Part shown: positions 28,175 through 37,970 of the stretch, piece by piece
Layout of the letters: each line of letters begins with the position of its first letter
How positions within the stretch are numbered: the stretch's first letter is position 1
Source: Clostridia bacterium
Lineage (GTDB): Bacteria; Bacillota; Clostridia; Christensenellales; UBA1242
Direction: 5' to 3'
NCBI GenBank assembly: GCA_900753315.1
Contig: CAADYP010000001.1
Location: 32,705 to 96,704 of the forward strand
Length of the DNA: 64,000 bases
The notes under the pieces: generated by a model
Database searches by the model: none
Seen by the model: only the letters and a program-made list of their open reading frames with translations
Told to the model about the DNA's origin: nothing
Position numbers and translations under genes: made by a program

Positions 28175-28339
28175 ATGTATTTTGGAACTAATGCAGTATC
28201 AGAAAATTGGAGATATGGCGATGCGGGACAACAAGAAAAAGTTGTCAATAGAACAGGAATCCAAAGAAATGCATGGCTAAATCAAATAAAAGGTGTTCGA
28301 TTTGCTGTATTGTTTATGGAAAGTAGCAGAATATTCTAA
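28175..28339 (+). pseudogene. C-terminal fragment related to the 2486-residue surface protein
   Basis: A 54-codon open frame ends NAWLNQIKGVRFAVLF plus eight residues. It resembles the last part of the giant protein at 29124-36584, which has TAWLNRVSGIRFSITF near its end. A stop codon lies immediately upstream in frame and there is no ribosome binding site, so this is best read as the surviving 3' end of a deleted paralog. The terminator after it (AAAGAAG stem at about 28341-28366, then T-run) is built like the one after the giant gene. A small functional peptide is possible but less likely. Confidence 0.55.
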
Positions 28340-28340
28340 A

Positions 28341-28371
28341 AAAGAAGAGGGTGTTTTACCTTCTTTTTTTG
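28341..28371 (+). terminator. Terminator after the gene fragment
   Basis: AAAGAAG with a bulge pairs with CCTTCTTT and is followed by a run of T. It lies just before the rnpB promoter. Confidence 0.65.
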
Positions 28372-28379
28372 TTTATGAA

Positions 28380-28408
28380 TTGACTTTTTATAAAATGTTT
28401 GATATAAT
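28380..28408 (+). promoter_or_regulatory. Sigma-A promoter of rnpB
   Basis: TTGACT and TATAAT are separated by 17 bases. The predicted start, near 28415, fits the 5' end of the RNase P RNA. Confidence 0.85.
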
Positions 28409-28415
28409 CACGTTT

Positions 28416-28757
28416 GTCAGTTGGGCAGATGGTCGCTGCGTGTCTGTGATGGGCACGGAGAGGAAAGTCCGAGCATCAAAAGAACATGGTGCCAGTTAAC
28501 GGCTGGTGAAGGTGACTTCAAGGATAGTGCAACAGAAATAGACTGCCACATTTGTGGTAAAGGTGGAAAGGTAGGGTAAGAGCCTACCGGATGGTTGGTA
28601 ACAATCATTGCTCTGTAAACCCCACTTGATGCAAGGTTAAGTTTTCGCACATGTGTGTTCTTTCACGCGAAACAAAAATACCGCTTGAACTTGTTGGCGA
28701 CAACAAGTCTGGAAAGATGACTGTCAAATACAGAACTCGGCTTATAACCCAACTGAA
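28416..28757 (+). ncRNA. rnpB: RNase P RNA
   Basis: The catalytic RNA of RNase P matures tRNA 5' ends. All core landmarks are readable: P1 formed by CAGTTGGG (28418) and CCCAACTG (ending 28755); the P4 5' strand in GAGGAAAGTCCGAGC; ACAGAAA; GGTAAGAGCCTACCG; and the 3' ACAGAACTCGGCTTAT, which closes P4. At about 340 bases the length is normal. A 17-spaced promoter lies just upstream. An open frame at 28651-28896 lies inside this RNA and is not a gene. Whether it is type A or B was not decided. Confidence 0.95.
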
Positions 28758-28822
28758 AAAACTGCGCTTTTGCTCAGTTTTGTCACAAGTGCCAAAACGT
28801 TACGCTTTGGTGCTTGTTTTTT
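28757..28822 (+). repeat. Duplicated hairpin unit, copy 1 (terminator of rnpB)
   Basis: A 65-base unit contains two hairpins: AAAACTG / CAGTTTT, then ACAAGTGCCAAA / TTTGGTGCTTGT with a T-run. It begins exactly at the end of rnpB and should terminate it. It is repeated at 28920 with a single base difference. Confidence 0.8.
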
Positions 28823-28919
28823 CAGTTTCACGACCAAATGAAATCGCACTATGTTGGCGATTTGTCGTGACTCTATTGCTAAGTAAAAGATTCTAAGCTT
28901 TCAATTGATATTGGATTCT
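28823..28919. other. Spacer between the two hairpin units, with its own inverted repeat
   Basis: This 97-base segment has an inverted repeat: CACGAC...AAATCGC pairs with GCGATTT...GTCGTG (28829-28873). The rest is AT-rich. No gene or promoter is apparent. Confidence 0.45.
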
Positions 28920-28984
28920 AAAAACTGCGCTTTTGCTCAGTTTTGTCACAAGTGCCAAAACGTCACGCTTTGGTGCTTGTTTTT
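28920..28984 (+). repeat. Duplicated hairpin unit, copy 2
   Basis: It matches the unit at 28757-28822 at all but one position (C instead of T at 28964). There is no gene between the copies. The 139 bases from here to the next gene are AT-rich and hold only its likely promoter. Confidence 0.8.
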
Positions 28985-29123
28985 ATTTAAAATTTATACA
29001 AAATTTAAGGTTTTTATCTAAACTCTTTAAATTTCAATTTTCTTTTTGATTCAAAGTTAATTATAAATAATAAAATGTTGTTTTTTGTTTGCTAAAAATA
29101 GTTAAATATAGTAAACTAACAAT

Positions 29124-32100
29124 ATGAAAAAGATAATGACCATTTTGGCTATTATTTTGTTTGCTTTCACTTGTGTAGGTGGAAGTGTCTTTTATTTGGC
29201 TGACATTCCAGCGGCAGTGCAAGAAGAGAAAAATAAGGAAAATTATGATGAAAATGAAGAGACCAACACAACAGCAAGTGGTTATTGGTCTAGTTATTAT
29301 GCAAGTTCATTTGCAGGTGGAACGGGTGAATCGGATAAGCCATATTTGATTGAGACAGCAGAACAACTCGCAAGAATGGCATATTTGATCAATGGTTCGA
29401 GTTATGCTAGTTATAATACAAAGTCATATGAACTTACTGCTGACATTGACTTGTCTGCACATTATTGGGTGCCAATTGGAAATGACCATGACTTTATGGG
29501 AACATTCTATGGCGGTTATCACGTTATCAAAGGCATGACATGTTATATGTCATCGGCAACAGATTCTAATTACAAAGTTGGCTGTGCCTTATTTGGAAAT
29601 GCAAAACAAAATGCAGAAATTTATTCATTTTCAATGACTGGTATTTCAATAACAACTGCAAGCGTTGCATTTGACACATCAAAATACTATAAATTTGCCG
29701 GAGTCGTTGCACAACTTTCTTGTGATTCTGGCTCATGTATGCTTTTTTATGTCAACATATTTGGAACTATTCAATCAAGTTTTTCAGGTTCTCCATATGA
29801 ACTTTTGATGGGTGGTGCTGTTGGTTATGCTCAAAATGCAGGAATTAGTGGTATTCAGTCTTATGTTACAATTAGAGATAGTAGTAGTTCTTCAAGTTCA
29901 AGTACGAGAAACGCATATTGTGGTGGTGTTGTAGGATGGGCAGCATCGGGATGTTCACTTTATGGTACTGCTATGCTTGGATATATTGATTTTTATGGTC
30001 TTGGCACAAATTCTGGTGGCGGAGGACTCGTTGGTCAGTTGTCTGGTGGGGCTGAAATAAAAGAATCTTATGCTGTTTATGGAACCAATCCTGGAGGAGG
30101 CTTTTGGCTCTCTAGATATGCAGGCGGTGGGCTAGTCGGAAGAGTTAACACTGGAAAAATTATTTCGTCATGGTCATATCTTGGTATTTATCTAAATAGT
30201 TCATCATTTTCTACAAAATATAAGGGTGGACTTGTTGGATATGCTTCAAGTTTGACAATTTATTGTGCTGCTTTATATAATTCGACATCTATTGGTTACA
30301 CCTATTCTGTAGGCAATAATAGTTTTTCAGGTAGTGGGGCATCATGGTTGAGTGCAGCTTCATTTAGAAGAAGCTCTACTTTTAATAGTTATATGCAAAA
30401 CGACTCATATTCAGAATCTCAAAAATGGTGGTATGGTTCTCCTTGGAATTATGATTCTGATTCATACAACCATTTAAATTATGGCTTCCCTGTTTTGAAA
30501 GCAATGTGTGCACAAGCATATGTGCAAGGAAATTCATATCTTAAGACATATGGGGTAAAAACAACAGGAACAGGGGTGGATACATCTTATACTGCAGGTG
30601 GAAATGACGGAACTCAATCTGGTATATATTTTTTGATTGGCGGGAGTTTGACTGTAAACACAACTGGTGAAAGTGGAAGTTATTTTAGATATCTTTCAAG
30701 GCGAGCAAAAGATCTAATGAAAGTGTCATCTGATACGGGTTCTTTAACAACAAAATCAGCTACTGTTAGTGACTGTGCTGGGGATTATAGTTATGTACAT
30801 GGCTATACATCTAACAATATAAATTTTTATGCATTTTATTCTCCTCCAGCAAGCAAATATTGGCAAAGCAATTATGCAAGTTCGTTTGCGGGTGGAAGTG
30901 GGACATCTTCAAGTCCATACTTAATTTCAAATGGTGCCCAACTTGCAAGGCTTGCATATTTGTCAAATAGTGCAAGTGATTATTCTACATACAATTCATT
31001 ATATTACAAATTGACTGATGATATTGATATTTCTGATAGAATTTGGACGCCAATTGGATTGAAGTATAATTTTACTGGAAATTTTAATGGTAATGGTTTT
31101 ACAATCAAAGGGTTATGGTGTCAAATTTTCAGTGATGATGATCCAGTTTATACAAATACTTCATCTGCTGTTAATTCAATGGGATTATTTGGTGGTGTCT
31201 ATGGCGGTGGATATGTTTCAAATTTTGTTCTAGTTGATGTAGATATTGGTGGAGATGAAACATACCAAAATATGATTGTTGCTCCAAAATATTCAATGCG
31301 AACAGGTGCTGTTTCGGCACATTTAGCTTCAACTAATAGTACTGTGGCAACAATATCGCAGGTTGGAGTTTTTGGATCTATCAATATTAAGTTTTGGAAT
31401 TATATTGGATATGTAGGTGGAATTGTTGGTTTTGTTAATGGCAATATTCTTCTAGAAAAATCATTTAACTATGCAAGTGTGAGAAGTGAGTGTCAATATG
31501 GCTCTTATTCTGGATGTACAGGTGGTATAGCTGGAGAAGTATATGGGTCGAGTTCTAGTACGCCAATTATTGATAACTGTTATAATGCTGGTTATGTTTA
31601 TGGGGAAGGAGTCTATACTGGCGGTTTAGTTGGAGAAAGTTATAGTGGCACTTATAAAGCAAATTATAGAAGATGTTATAACATAGGAAATGTCACTGGT
31701 TTTTATTATAAAGGTGGACTTTTTGGATGTATTTATGGGAGTGGAGGAACGGTAAATAATTGCTTTACAGATGCAAATATATCATCAGTTTATAAATTTG
31801 ACAGATATAGTAATTATAAGAGTTTTGATTATAAAGGTTCTTTTGCTGGTTACAATAATAATGGAACAATTACTTATTGTGGCTATAATACAAGTAAATG
31901 TTCAACACTGAAATATAGTGGTTCGGAAACAAATATAAATTATACATATTCTTTCTCAGAATCTTCGGCTGTTTACAATTATGGACTGGGGGTATTTTCA
32001 GTTGGGGATTATCCATGGAGTAGGGCTTCAGGATTGTCAACATCGTCTTCTAGTACTTGGCAATTCCCAAGTAGTGTATCAAATCTATATTTAAACAATG

Positions 32101-35100
32101 GGTATGCAGTATTGCAGTGGAGCCTTAGACTAAGAGATGTGACTGCCAATTTTTCTCAATGTGGAACGGCAACTATTGCATTGACAGGGAGTGGTGCAAC
32201 TTCTGGTGAGGCACAGAGTTACAATAGATATGGAATTTTGGGTATGGGGATTAAAATTTTCACAACACCAACTGCAGGTTCTTATGGCGATTATACTGGC
32301 ATTTATGAGACGAAATCAAATGGCTCTACAAAAGTAAAAATTTCAGAAGACCCTACATATTATGAATTTACTCCTGACAGTACTTATGATAATATTAGAG
32401 TTTTGTTGAATGCAAATTCAAAACAATCTGGCATAAGTTTTTATACATCAGGATTCACTGCTGGCACAACTTATAGAGTTTATTTTGTGGACAACAACCA
32501 ATATGGAACATCTGGTGCAAGTTGTTACATAAAAAATATCTGCTTCAAACAATTGTCATATGGAAGTTGGAGCACAATGAGCTTGCCGGAGATAAGAAAT
32601 ACTTATGAAGGCAGCTTTGTTAATAAAACATACAATTCTACTGATTGGCAAGCAAATGCGATTTCTGGTAATACATATAGTGGAATGGTTGTTCAATTGT
32701 GGAATGATGGGACATTTGTGAGAAATCTTTCTTCACCAAATATTGAATATAATTCAAATTCAGTAAAAGCGAAAAAATCTTTTGTATTTACATATAATTC
32801 TTCATCACATAACAGAATCAGAATTGGTTTGAATGGAAATCAAGCCGATGCCACATTCTGGGTTTCGGCATCAATACTTAGTTCAAGAAGCACATATAGA
32901 ATTGTGTTTGTAGACAATACAACTACATATGGAACAGCGGGTAAAGGTGGCTCGCTTAGTGATATAAAATTGCAATGGCAAAACGGTAGTACATGGATAG
33001 ATATGCCAATACCAGATCCTAGTGCGCCATCAAATGGAACTGTGACAAGAGTTGATGGTTATACTCTCAGATTCAGTGCAAATGGTGTCTCTGGCAATAC
33101 ATATGACTATTCAAAAGTTCAACTTTGGAAAACCGACACATTTGTTTCAGAAATTAGTGCAACAACAGTAAGTGCTACTACTCAATATTATTGGAAAACA
33201 TTTATTAAGGGAAGTGGATATTACGGAATTGCATATTCATATTATGCAGTTTATACTGCAAGACCAGTAACATTTAATGTTAGGGTGGTTGCATATACAC
33301 CATTTGATTCATCTGTAAATCTCCCTAGCTCTTACTCAACGGTTGGATCTTTTGGTTATAGTTGTTATACAACCGGAAATCCTATGATAACAACAAAGAC
33401 TTCAGGCTCATCACTTTATAATTCAACTGTTCCTTCATATGTCTATAGACCACTGACTTTGACTTCGGCAGTATCAAATTCTTCATGGCAATTTAGAGGG
33501 TGGTATTCTTCGACTAGTTCAACAATTACTGCTTCGGCTTGCTCTGGAACCGCATTGTCAACAAGTTCCTCATATTCTATTACTCCTTCAGATAACACAA
33601 CAAAATATTATTTCGCTGTTTTTCAACCGAAACAAGAAACAATTTCTTTTGCGGGGACATATACATCCGAAGATGATGGTGCAACATATTCTAGAAAAAC
33701 ATCTTCTTTGGGTTATCCATATGCAACTCTTAAATATGTGAAACCGACATATAGTGCAATAATAGGTAGCACGACAACGTCACAAAATTCTTCGACAGCT
33801 TCACCAACTTCAATTACTTATACGATAAATAAAACTTACACTTTGAGCATAACTTCTAATGGTAATTACACATTTGTAGGTTGGTATTATGGTGATACGC
33901 CAACATTGTTGTCTACTTCAACAACTTATTCAGCTTCTGGGACAATCCCTACTGGTATTCATGCTAGATTTAAGCGTAAAGTGGTTAATTATGATGTCTA
34001 TATCATGACTGATGAAGGGACTGGCACATATGTAAATAGTGCAAATGGTGGAAACCCAACTTTGGATTATTACAACCGAACAAACAATTATACCCATACG
34101 GCATTGACGACTACAAACCATTTTGAAATTCAAGCTGGGACGAATATCAGCATAGGCTATTCAAATGATTATTATGCAAAACCTGGCTACAAATTTATGG
34201 GAGTAAGCACAAATGCAACCGCGCCAACTTATACTGGCAGTGGCAACGGCTTGAATATTAGAAGTCTCACTGCTGGAAATTCGACCACATCAACCTACAA
34301 AATATATTTCTTCTATAAGAAAACAGCCGCGAATAAGTTGAAGCGTGCCACAGAGAATTTAGCAAAGATTTCGAATGTGAGTGTTTCAACCATTTCGGGT
34401 TATAATTTTGTGATAAATAATAATGGTTTCTATGAGAGTCAAAATTTTGGCTATAATAATAGTTATTCGCTTGCAAAGGTGTCTTTCACATTGGCCTCAG
34501 CCGCTGATATAACATTTGATTATATTTCATATGGAGAAAGTAGTTGTGACTACGGAGTATTCAGTAATGTTGATACAACTTTATCTTCTTCATATACCGC
34601 AGATTCAACTAATGTCAAATTGTCAACAATTGGGCAATACAATGATGGTAAATTGCGACAGTTGGTGTATAAAAATGTTTCGGCAGGGAATCATTATGTA
34701 TATGTTAAGTATAGAAAAGATATCTCCGTGCATTATGGGTATGACTCGTTGCAATTTAGACTCGTGACAGAATATTCAAAGACTTCTTATTGGTATTTTG
34801 AAGATGGAGAATATCCACAGAGTTATGTTGGAGACGCAATGAACAACACCTTGATAGCCAATGCATCTCTGATAGGATATCTTGATTATAATAATGGAAA
34901 AGCGGACATTACAAAAACATCAAATTCTAGTGAAAATATTATCAAAGTTTATTCTTATAGCGGAAAGAAATATGCCGCAATGAAAGCTCCTAAAACTCAA
35001 ACATTGACTATGAATGATGGTTATTCTTACACCTTTACAGGTGGAAATCTTTATTTCTTTGCATTTGAGCCAATTAGATGGAGAGTTAATGGAGAAGAAC

Positions 35101-36584
35101 AGTTAACACATGACGAAGTGCAAATGACGGGATCAACTTATTATACTTTGTCTAAAGACTTGAAATATGAAGATAAAATTAGTGTAAATATTTGGGCATA
35201 TATGGATAACTGGTCTGAATATGCTGCACAAAATATGGTTATGCTTTCATGTACAGAATCTGGTGGATTTAATATTGAAACAAGCGAAGATTCGAATCAA
35301 TATATTTGTTATACCGCATATGATAAAGGTGTTGGATATAAACATGCTAATATGCTTGGCAAGAGATGGGTTGATTTGTCACCAGGTTGGCATCTGTTCT
35401 CATTCACATTTGATGGAAATTGTATTACAGGCTATGTGGATGGGTCTATGCAGGGACCAACATCTGACACGTTTACAAGCAAGAAAATTGGATATAATAA
35501 CAATAATACAATTTTTGTTGGTGCGGAGGCCTCTAACAATGCTACAACTCCTGCTGAATCAGGAAAATTTATTGGAAAAGTTGATAGGGACATCAAGATA
35601 GTAAATTATGCGATGACTTCTACAGAGATTAATAATCTATATAAAGAATATGACTTAAAGAGTTTCTGGGAGTTTGGTGAAAGAAGAACTGGTTTTGATG
35701 TTGTTAGCCAAAATGTTTTAGGCTTTGGTGCTGTGGCTTCTGATTTAGCTTCTGTCAAAGAAAACTGGAAGTTTGAAGAAAGCAACATGTATAAGAATGT
35801 AAGCAAAAGCAATAGTTCTACATCTTCTACTGGAGTTGCGGATTCTTCGTTTAAGTATAAACAATCAAGTGACACTGTGCTTTATAACAAAACCTTAAAT
35901 TGGGGTTCAACACCAAGCAACAGCGGTGATATTTATGATTATATCAAAATTGCAAATCTTACTGAAGGAGAAAAATTTGTTCTTAATGTAAGTGTGGAGA
36001 GTGGAACAATAACCGCATCTGGATATCCTGCACTAGTTTTGGATATCGTAAAAGGGGATAAGAGTGGACTTACAACGAGAAACAATGCGGAAATCTATTT
36101 CAAAACTGGAACAACCAATTATTCTGCAACCATGACTGTGAAAGCGGGGACCGTGAATGAAGGGTCTCTCTTGAAGGTATGGTTCTGGAAAGATTCGACT
36201 TATACTTTGACATGCGAAAATGTTGTGTTGAAGATTGAAGTGAAAAGAATACCTGCACATGATTATCAATATTTTGCTCCAACATCAGCTGGGCAAGATA
36301 AGGTTAAAAGTTATGTTCTTTTGGAAGAGAATATTAGAGTGGCATCTATGAAAGAACTGGAATACAACTTGAATGATTTGAGAGCAAATGCAAGTGATAT
36401 GGTGGCATTCTTCATGGGTGTTGATGCTGATAAATATTGTGAGTATTGGACAAGAGATTTGGGGGTATATTTGAAGAATGGATATACAATTACTTCAAAT
36501 GGACAAAAGAAAACTGCTTGGCTAAATAGAGTGAGTGGTATAAGATTTTCGATCACCTTTGCTGAAGGATGGAATGGATTCTAA
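29124..36584 (+). CDS. Giant secreted surface protein (2486 residues) with two GLUG-like modules, InlB-type repeats and a LamG-like domain
   Basis: A signal peptide (about residues 1-32) opens the protein. Two related modules follow, near residues 55-140 and 575-660. They share YASSFAGG, PYLI, QLAR.AYL, the .L.DIDLS pattern and a WxPIG...F.G.F.G block; each runs into glycine-rich GLUG-like repeats. Residues ~1010-1400 hold repeated beta units, and ~1450-1640 hold InlB/Flg_new-like repeats (FRGWYSS, FVGWYYGD). A DUF6273-like region begins near 1893 (GEYPQSYVGD, then FEPIRWRV). A LamG/concanavalin-like domain (about 2018-2165) follows, then the C-terminal YWTRD...WLNRVSGIRF. No sortase motif or membrane anchor is seen. 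It has no ribosome binding site; a -10-like box ends near the ATG. The role is probably adhesion or host/cell contact. Confidence 0.8.
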   Translation: MKKIMTILAIILFAFTCVGGSVFYLADIPAAVQEEKNKENYDENEETNTTASGYWSSYYASSFAGGTGESDKPYLIETAEQLARMAYLINGSSYASYNTKSYELTADIDLSAHYWVPIGNDHDFMGTFYGGYHVIKGMTCYMSSATDSNYKVGCALFGNAKQNAEIYSFSMTGISITTASVAFDTSKYYKFAGVVAQLSCDSGSCMLFYVNIFGTIQSSFSGSPYELLMGGAVGYAQNAGISGIQSYVTIRDSSSSSSSSTRNAYCGGVVGWAASGCSLYGTAMLGYIDFYGLGTNSGGGGLVGQLSGGAEIKESYAVYGTNPGGGFWLSRYAGGGLVGRVNTGKIISSWSYLGIYLNSSSFSTKYKGGLVGYASSLTIYCAALYNSTSIGYTYSVGNNSFSGSGASWLSAASFRRSSTFNSYMQNDSYSESQKWWYGSPWNYDSDSYNHLNYGFPVLKAMCAQAYVQGNSYLKTYGVKTTGTGVDTSYTAGGNDGTQSGIYFLIGGSLTVNTTGESGSYFRYLSRRAKDLMKVSSDTGSLTTKSATVSDCAGDYSYVHGYTSNNINFYAFYSPPASKYWQSNYASSFAGGSGTSSSPYLISNGAQLARLAYLSNSASDYSTYNSLYYKLTDDIDISDRIWTPIGLKYNFTGNFNGNGFTIKGLWCQIFSDDDPVYTNTSSAVNSMGLFGGVYGGGYVSNFVLVDVDIGGDETYQNMIVAPKYSMRTGAVSAHLASTNSTVATISQVGVFGSINIKFWNYIGYVGGIVGFVNGNILLEKSFNYASVRSECQYGSYSGCTGGIAGEVYGSSSSTPIIDNCYNAGYVYGEGVYTGGLVGESYSGTYKANYRRCYNIGNVTGFYYKGGLFGCIYGSGGTVNNCFTDANISSVYKFDRYSNYKSFDYKGSFAGYNNNGTITYCGYNTSKCSTLKYSGSETNINYTYSFSESSAVYNYGLGVFSVGDYPWSRASGLSTSSSSTWQFPSSVSNLYLNNGYAVLQWSLRLRDVTANFSQCGTATIALTGSGATSGEAQSYNRYGILGMGIKIFTTPTAGSYGDYTGIYETKSNGSTKVKISEDPTYYEFTPDSTYDNIRVLLNANSKQSGISFYTSGFTAGTTYRVYFVDNNQYGTSGASCYIKNICFKQLSYGSWSTMSLPEIRNTYEGSFVNKTYNSTDWQANAISGNTYSGMVVQLWNDGTFVRNLSSPNIEYNSNSVKAKKSFVFTYNSSSHNRIRIGLNGNQADATFWVSASILSSRSTYRIVFVDNTTTYGTAGKGGSLSDIKLQWQNGSTWIDMPIPDPSAPSNGTVTRVDGYTLRFSANGVSGNTYDYSKVQLWKTDTFVSEISATTVSATTQYYWKTFIKGSGYYGIAYSYYAVYTARPVTFNVRVVAYTPFDSSVNLPSSYSTVGSFGYSCYTTGNPMITTKTSGSSLYNSTVPSYVYRPLTLTSAVSNSSWQFRGWYSSTSSTITASACSGTALSTSSSYSITPSDNTTKYYFAVFQPKQETISFAGTYTSEDDGATYSRKTSSLGYPYATLKYVKPTYSAIIGSTTTSQNSSTASPTSITYTINKTYTLSITSNGNYTFVGWYYGDTPTLLSTSTTYSASGTIPTGIHARFKRKVVNYDVYIMTDEGTGTYVNSANGGNPTLDYYNRTNNYTHTALTTTNHFEIQAGTNISIGYSNDYYAKPGYKFMGVSTNATAPTYTGSGNGLNIRSLTAGNSTTSTYKIYFFYKKTAANKLKRATENLAKISNVSVSTISGYNFVINNNGFYESQNFGYNNSYSLAKVSFTLASAADITFDYISYGESSCDYGVFSNVDTTLSSSYTADSTNVKLSTIGQYNDGKLRQLVYKNVSAGNHYVYVKYRKDISVHYGYDSLQFRLVTEYSKTSYWYFEDGEYPQSYVGDAMNNTLIANASLIGYLDYNNGKADITKTSNSSENIIKVYSYSGKKYAAMKAPKTQTLTMNDGYSYTFTGGNLYFFAFEPIRWRVNGEEQLTHDEVQMTGSTYYTLSKDLKYEDKISVNIWAYMDNWSEYAAQNMVMLSCTESGGFNIETSEDSNQYICYTAYDKGVGYKHANMLGKRWVDLSPGWHLFSFTFDGNCITGYVDGSMQGPTSDTFTSKKIGYNNNNTIFVGAEASNNATTPAESGKFIGKVDRDIKIVNYAMTSTEINNLYKEYDLKSFWEFGERRTGFDVVSQNVLGFGAVASDLASVKENWKFEESNMYKNVSKSNSSTSSTGVADSSFKYKQSSDTVLYNKTLNWGSTPSNSGDIYDYIKIANLTEGEKFVLNVSVESGTITASGYPALVLDIVKGDKSGLTTRNNAEIYFKTGTTNYSATMTVKAGTVNEGSLLKVWFWKDSTYTLTCENVVLKIEVKRIPAHDYQYFAPTSAGQDKVKSYVLLEENIRVASMKELEYNLNDLRANASDMVAFFMGVDADKYCEYWTRDLGVYLKNGYTITSNGQKKTAWLNRVSGIRFSITFAEGWNGF

Positions 36585-36585
36585 A

Positions 36586-36614
36586 AAAGAGAGAGTTTTT
36601 ACTTTCTCTTTTTG
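36586..36614 (+). terminator. Terminator after the giant surface-protein gene
   Basis: A 10-bp stem (AAAGAGAGAG with CTTTCTCTTT, one G-U pair) is followed by T. It overlaps the -35 of the next promoter. Confidence 0.75.
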
Positions 36615-36641
36615 TTTATTTTTGTCCATTTTGGATATATT
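36612..36641 (+). promoter_or_regulatory. Sigma-A promoter giving a leaderless mRNA
   Basis: TTGTTT and TATATT are separated by 18 bases. Exactly six bases separate the -10 from the ATG at 36648, so transcription should begin on the start codon. Confidence 0.55.
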
Positions 36642-36647
36642 TTTTCT

Positions 36648-37877
36648 ATGAAAAAAAATGAGTATATTCAAAAAGCAAAAAATACAATTTTAAATAGAGT
36701 TAGATTTCATGCACCAGTGGTTTATGATGACAAAATTGACAAAAAAGTATTGTTTTTGGGTGGGATTGATGTCAATTTGCCAGTTTTTAAATTTGATAAA
36801 ACATTAGACAAAAACTTGTTGAAGGCTTTTAAGTTGGCATTGAAAGAAGAAAAATTTAATTTGGTTTTTGATGATTTAAGTGTTGATAGAAAAATGAAAA
36901 AAACTTTAGATGTAATGGATAATGTTTTGGTCTATGATAAGCAATCAAGTCCAATTTCTTTTGTCGAAATGATAAACAAATTAAACATAAATTATGGTGC
37001 ATCTTCAAATTATAATCTTGACTTTAAAGACAATTTTTTCAAGGTTAATGGGGTGATTTTAAATCCAAGTTACAAAGAGTTTGTTTTGAGACAAAATTTG
37101 GCTTTTGATGGTGTTTATGTCGATTATAGTGAGTTTGTTTTGAATGGAAACAACTTCTTATGCGGTTTTAAAAATCATTCTTCAAAAACGCAGAAAGTTG
37201 ACATTGAACTTAACATTTCTTTGAAGAAGGGATATTATTATTTCAAGAAATATGGAAAGTCTATTATGATTGAAAACTTGCTTTCGAAGGACAAAACTTA
37301 TTTGAATTTTGCGACAAGGGGATGCAAATTTTCTTTTTCTCAAGTTGATGGTTTGGAAAATTCTGTCTTTTGTTGTATAAATGCAAGACTTACTTTTTCT
37401 CTTGAACCAAAACAGGAAAAAACAATTTTCTTCAATTATGGAGAGTCAAAATTTGGAATAGATGAGAAAAAAGCAAGATGTTTGAAAAGAGTTTCTATTG
37501 ACAAGTGTTGTGAGATTTTTAATGTCAAAATTAAGACTAAAAATCCAAAATTTGATTTGTTTTTCAACACCAATTTGCCAAAGAAGATTTGGCTAAATTG
37601 GTTGAATGGAGATGAAAATTTTTCTTTAGAAGAGAAATATCTTTCTTTGAAAAAAATGTTTGTTATTGGAGATAAAAATTTCTCCTTTGTCCATTTCAAA
37701 GAAATAGGATTGAAAGAAATTGGCATTTTTAATGGAGAGTATTACAAAAAAATTTTGATAGTTGATGGCAATGAGAAGTTTTTGAAGGTAGGGAAAACAT
37801 TCTTTTATAACATAAATGGTGTTTCAAATCTCTCACTTTGCAGTCATGAGCCGATTTGCCTATCTTTTGGGGAGTAA
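36648..37877 (+). CDS. Protein of unknown function
   Basis: I do not recognise this 409-residue protein. It has no signal peptide or membrane segment, is rich in Lys, Phe and Asn, and the second half reads as repeated beta strands (for example FNVKIKTKNPKFDLFFNTNL near residue 300). The open frame extends to 36612, but the ATG at 36648 is preferred because a TATATT box ends six bases before it. No ribosome binding site is present. It is followed by the rarA promoter and stands alone between the giant surface gene and rarA. Confidence 0.7.
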   Translation: MKKNEYIQKAKNTILNRVRFHAPVVYDDKIDKKVLFLGGIDVNLPVFKFDKTLDKNLLKAFKLALKEEKFNLVFDDLSVDRKMKKTLDVMDNVLVYDKQSSPISFVEMINKLNINYGASSNYNLDFKDNFFKVNGVILNPSYKEFVLRQNLAFDGVYVDYSEFVLNGNNFLCGFKNHSSKTQKVDIELNISLKKGYYYFKKYGKSIMIENLLSKDKTYLNFATRGCKFSFSQVDGLENSVFCCINARLTFSLEPKQEKTIFFNYGESKFGIDEKKARCLKRVSIDKCCEIFNVKIKTKNPKFDLFFNTNLPKKIWLNWLNGDENFSLEEKYLSLKKMFVIGDKNFSFVHFKEIGLKEIGIFNGEYYKKILIVDGNEKFLKVGKTFFYNINGVSNLSLCSHEPICLSFGE

Positions 37878-37930
37878 TGATGCAATTTTAAACATTTGCA
37901 TATAAATTATTTAAAATTTTTTAAATTCTT

Positions 37931-37960
37931 TTGACAAATGCATCATTGTTTTGGTATTAT
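37931..37960 (+). promoter_or_regulatory. Sigma-A promoter of rarA
   Basis: TTGACA and TATTAT are separated by 18 bases. The start would be near 37967, about four bases before the ATG. Confidence 0.6.
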
Positions 37961-37970
37961 AAAAACAGTT

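Noticed and set aside
28651..28896. 81-codon open frame
   Set aside because: It lies inside and just after the RNase P RNA and overlaps its conserved 3' core; it is not a protein gene.
32600..33250. Repeats that might indicate a CRISPR or DNA-level tandem repeat in the giant gene
   Set aside because: The similarity is at protein level only and degenerate; there are no identical DNA units or regular spacers.
29124..36584. Sortase (LPXTG) anchor of the giant protein
   Set aside because: The C-terminus ends in WNGF with no LPXTG motif, hydrophobic segment or basic tail.
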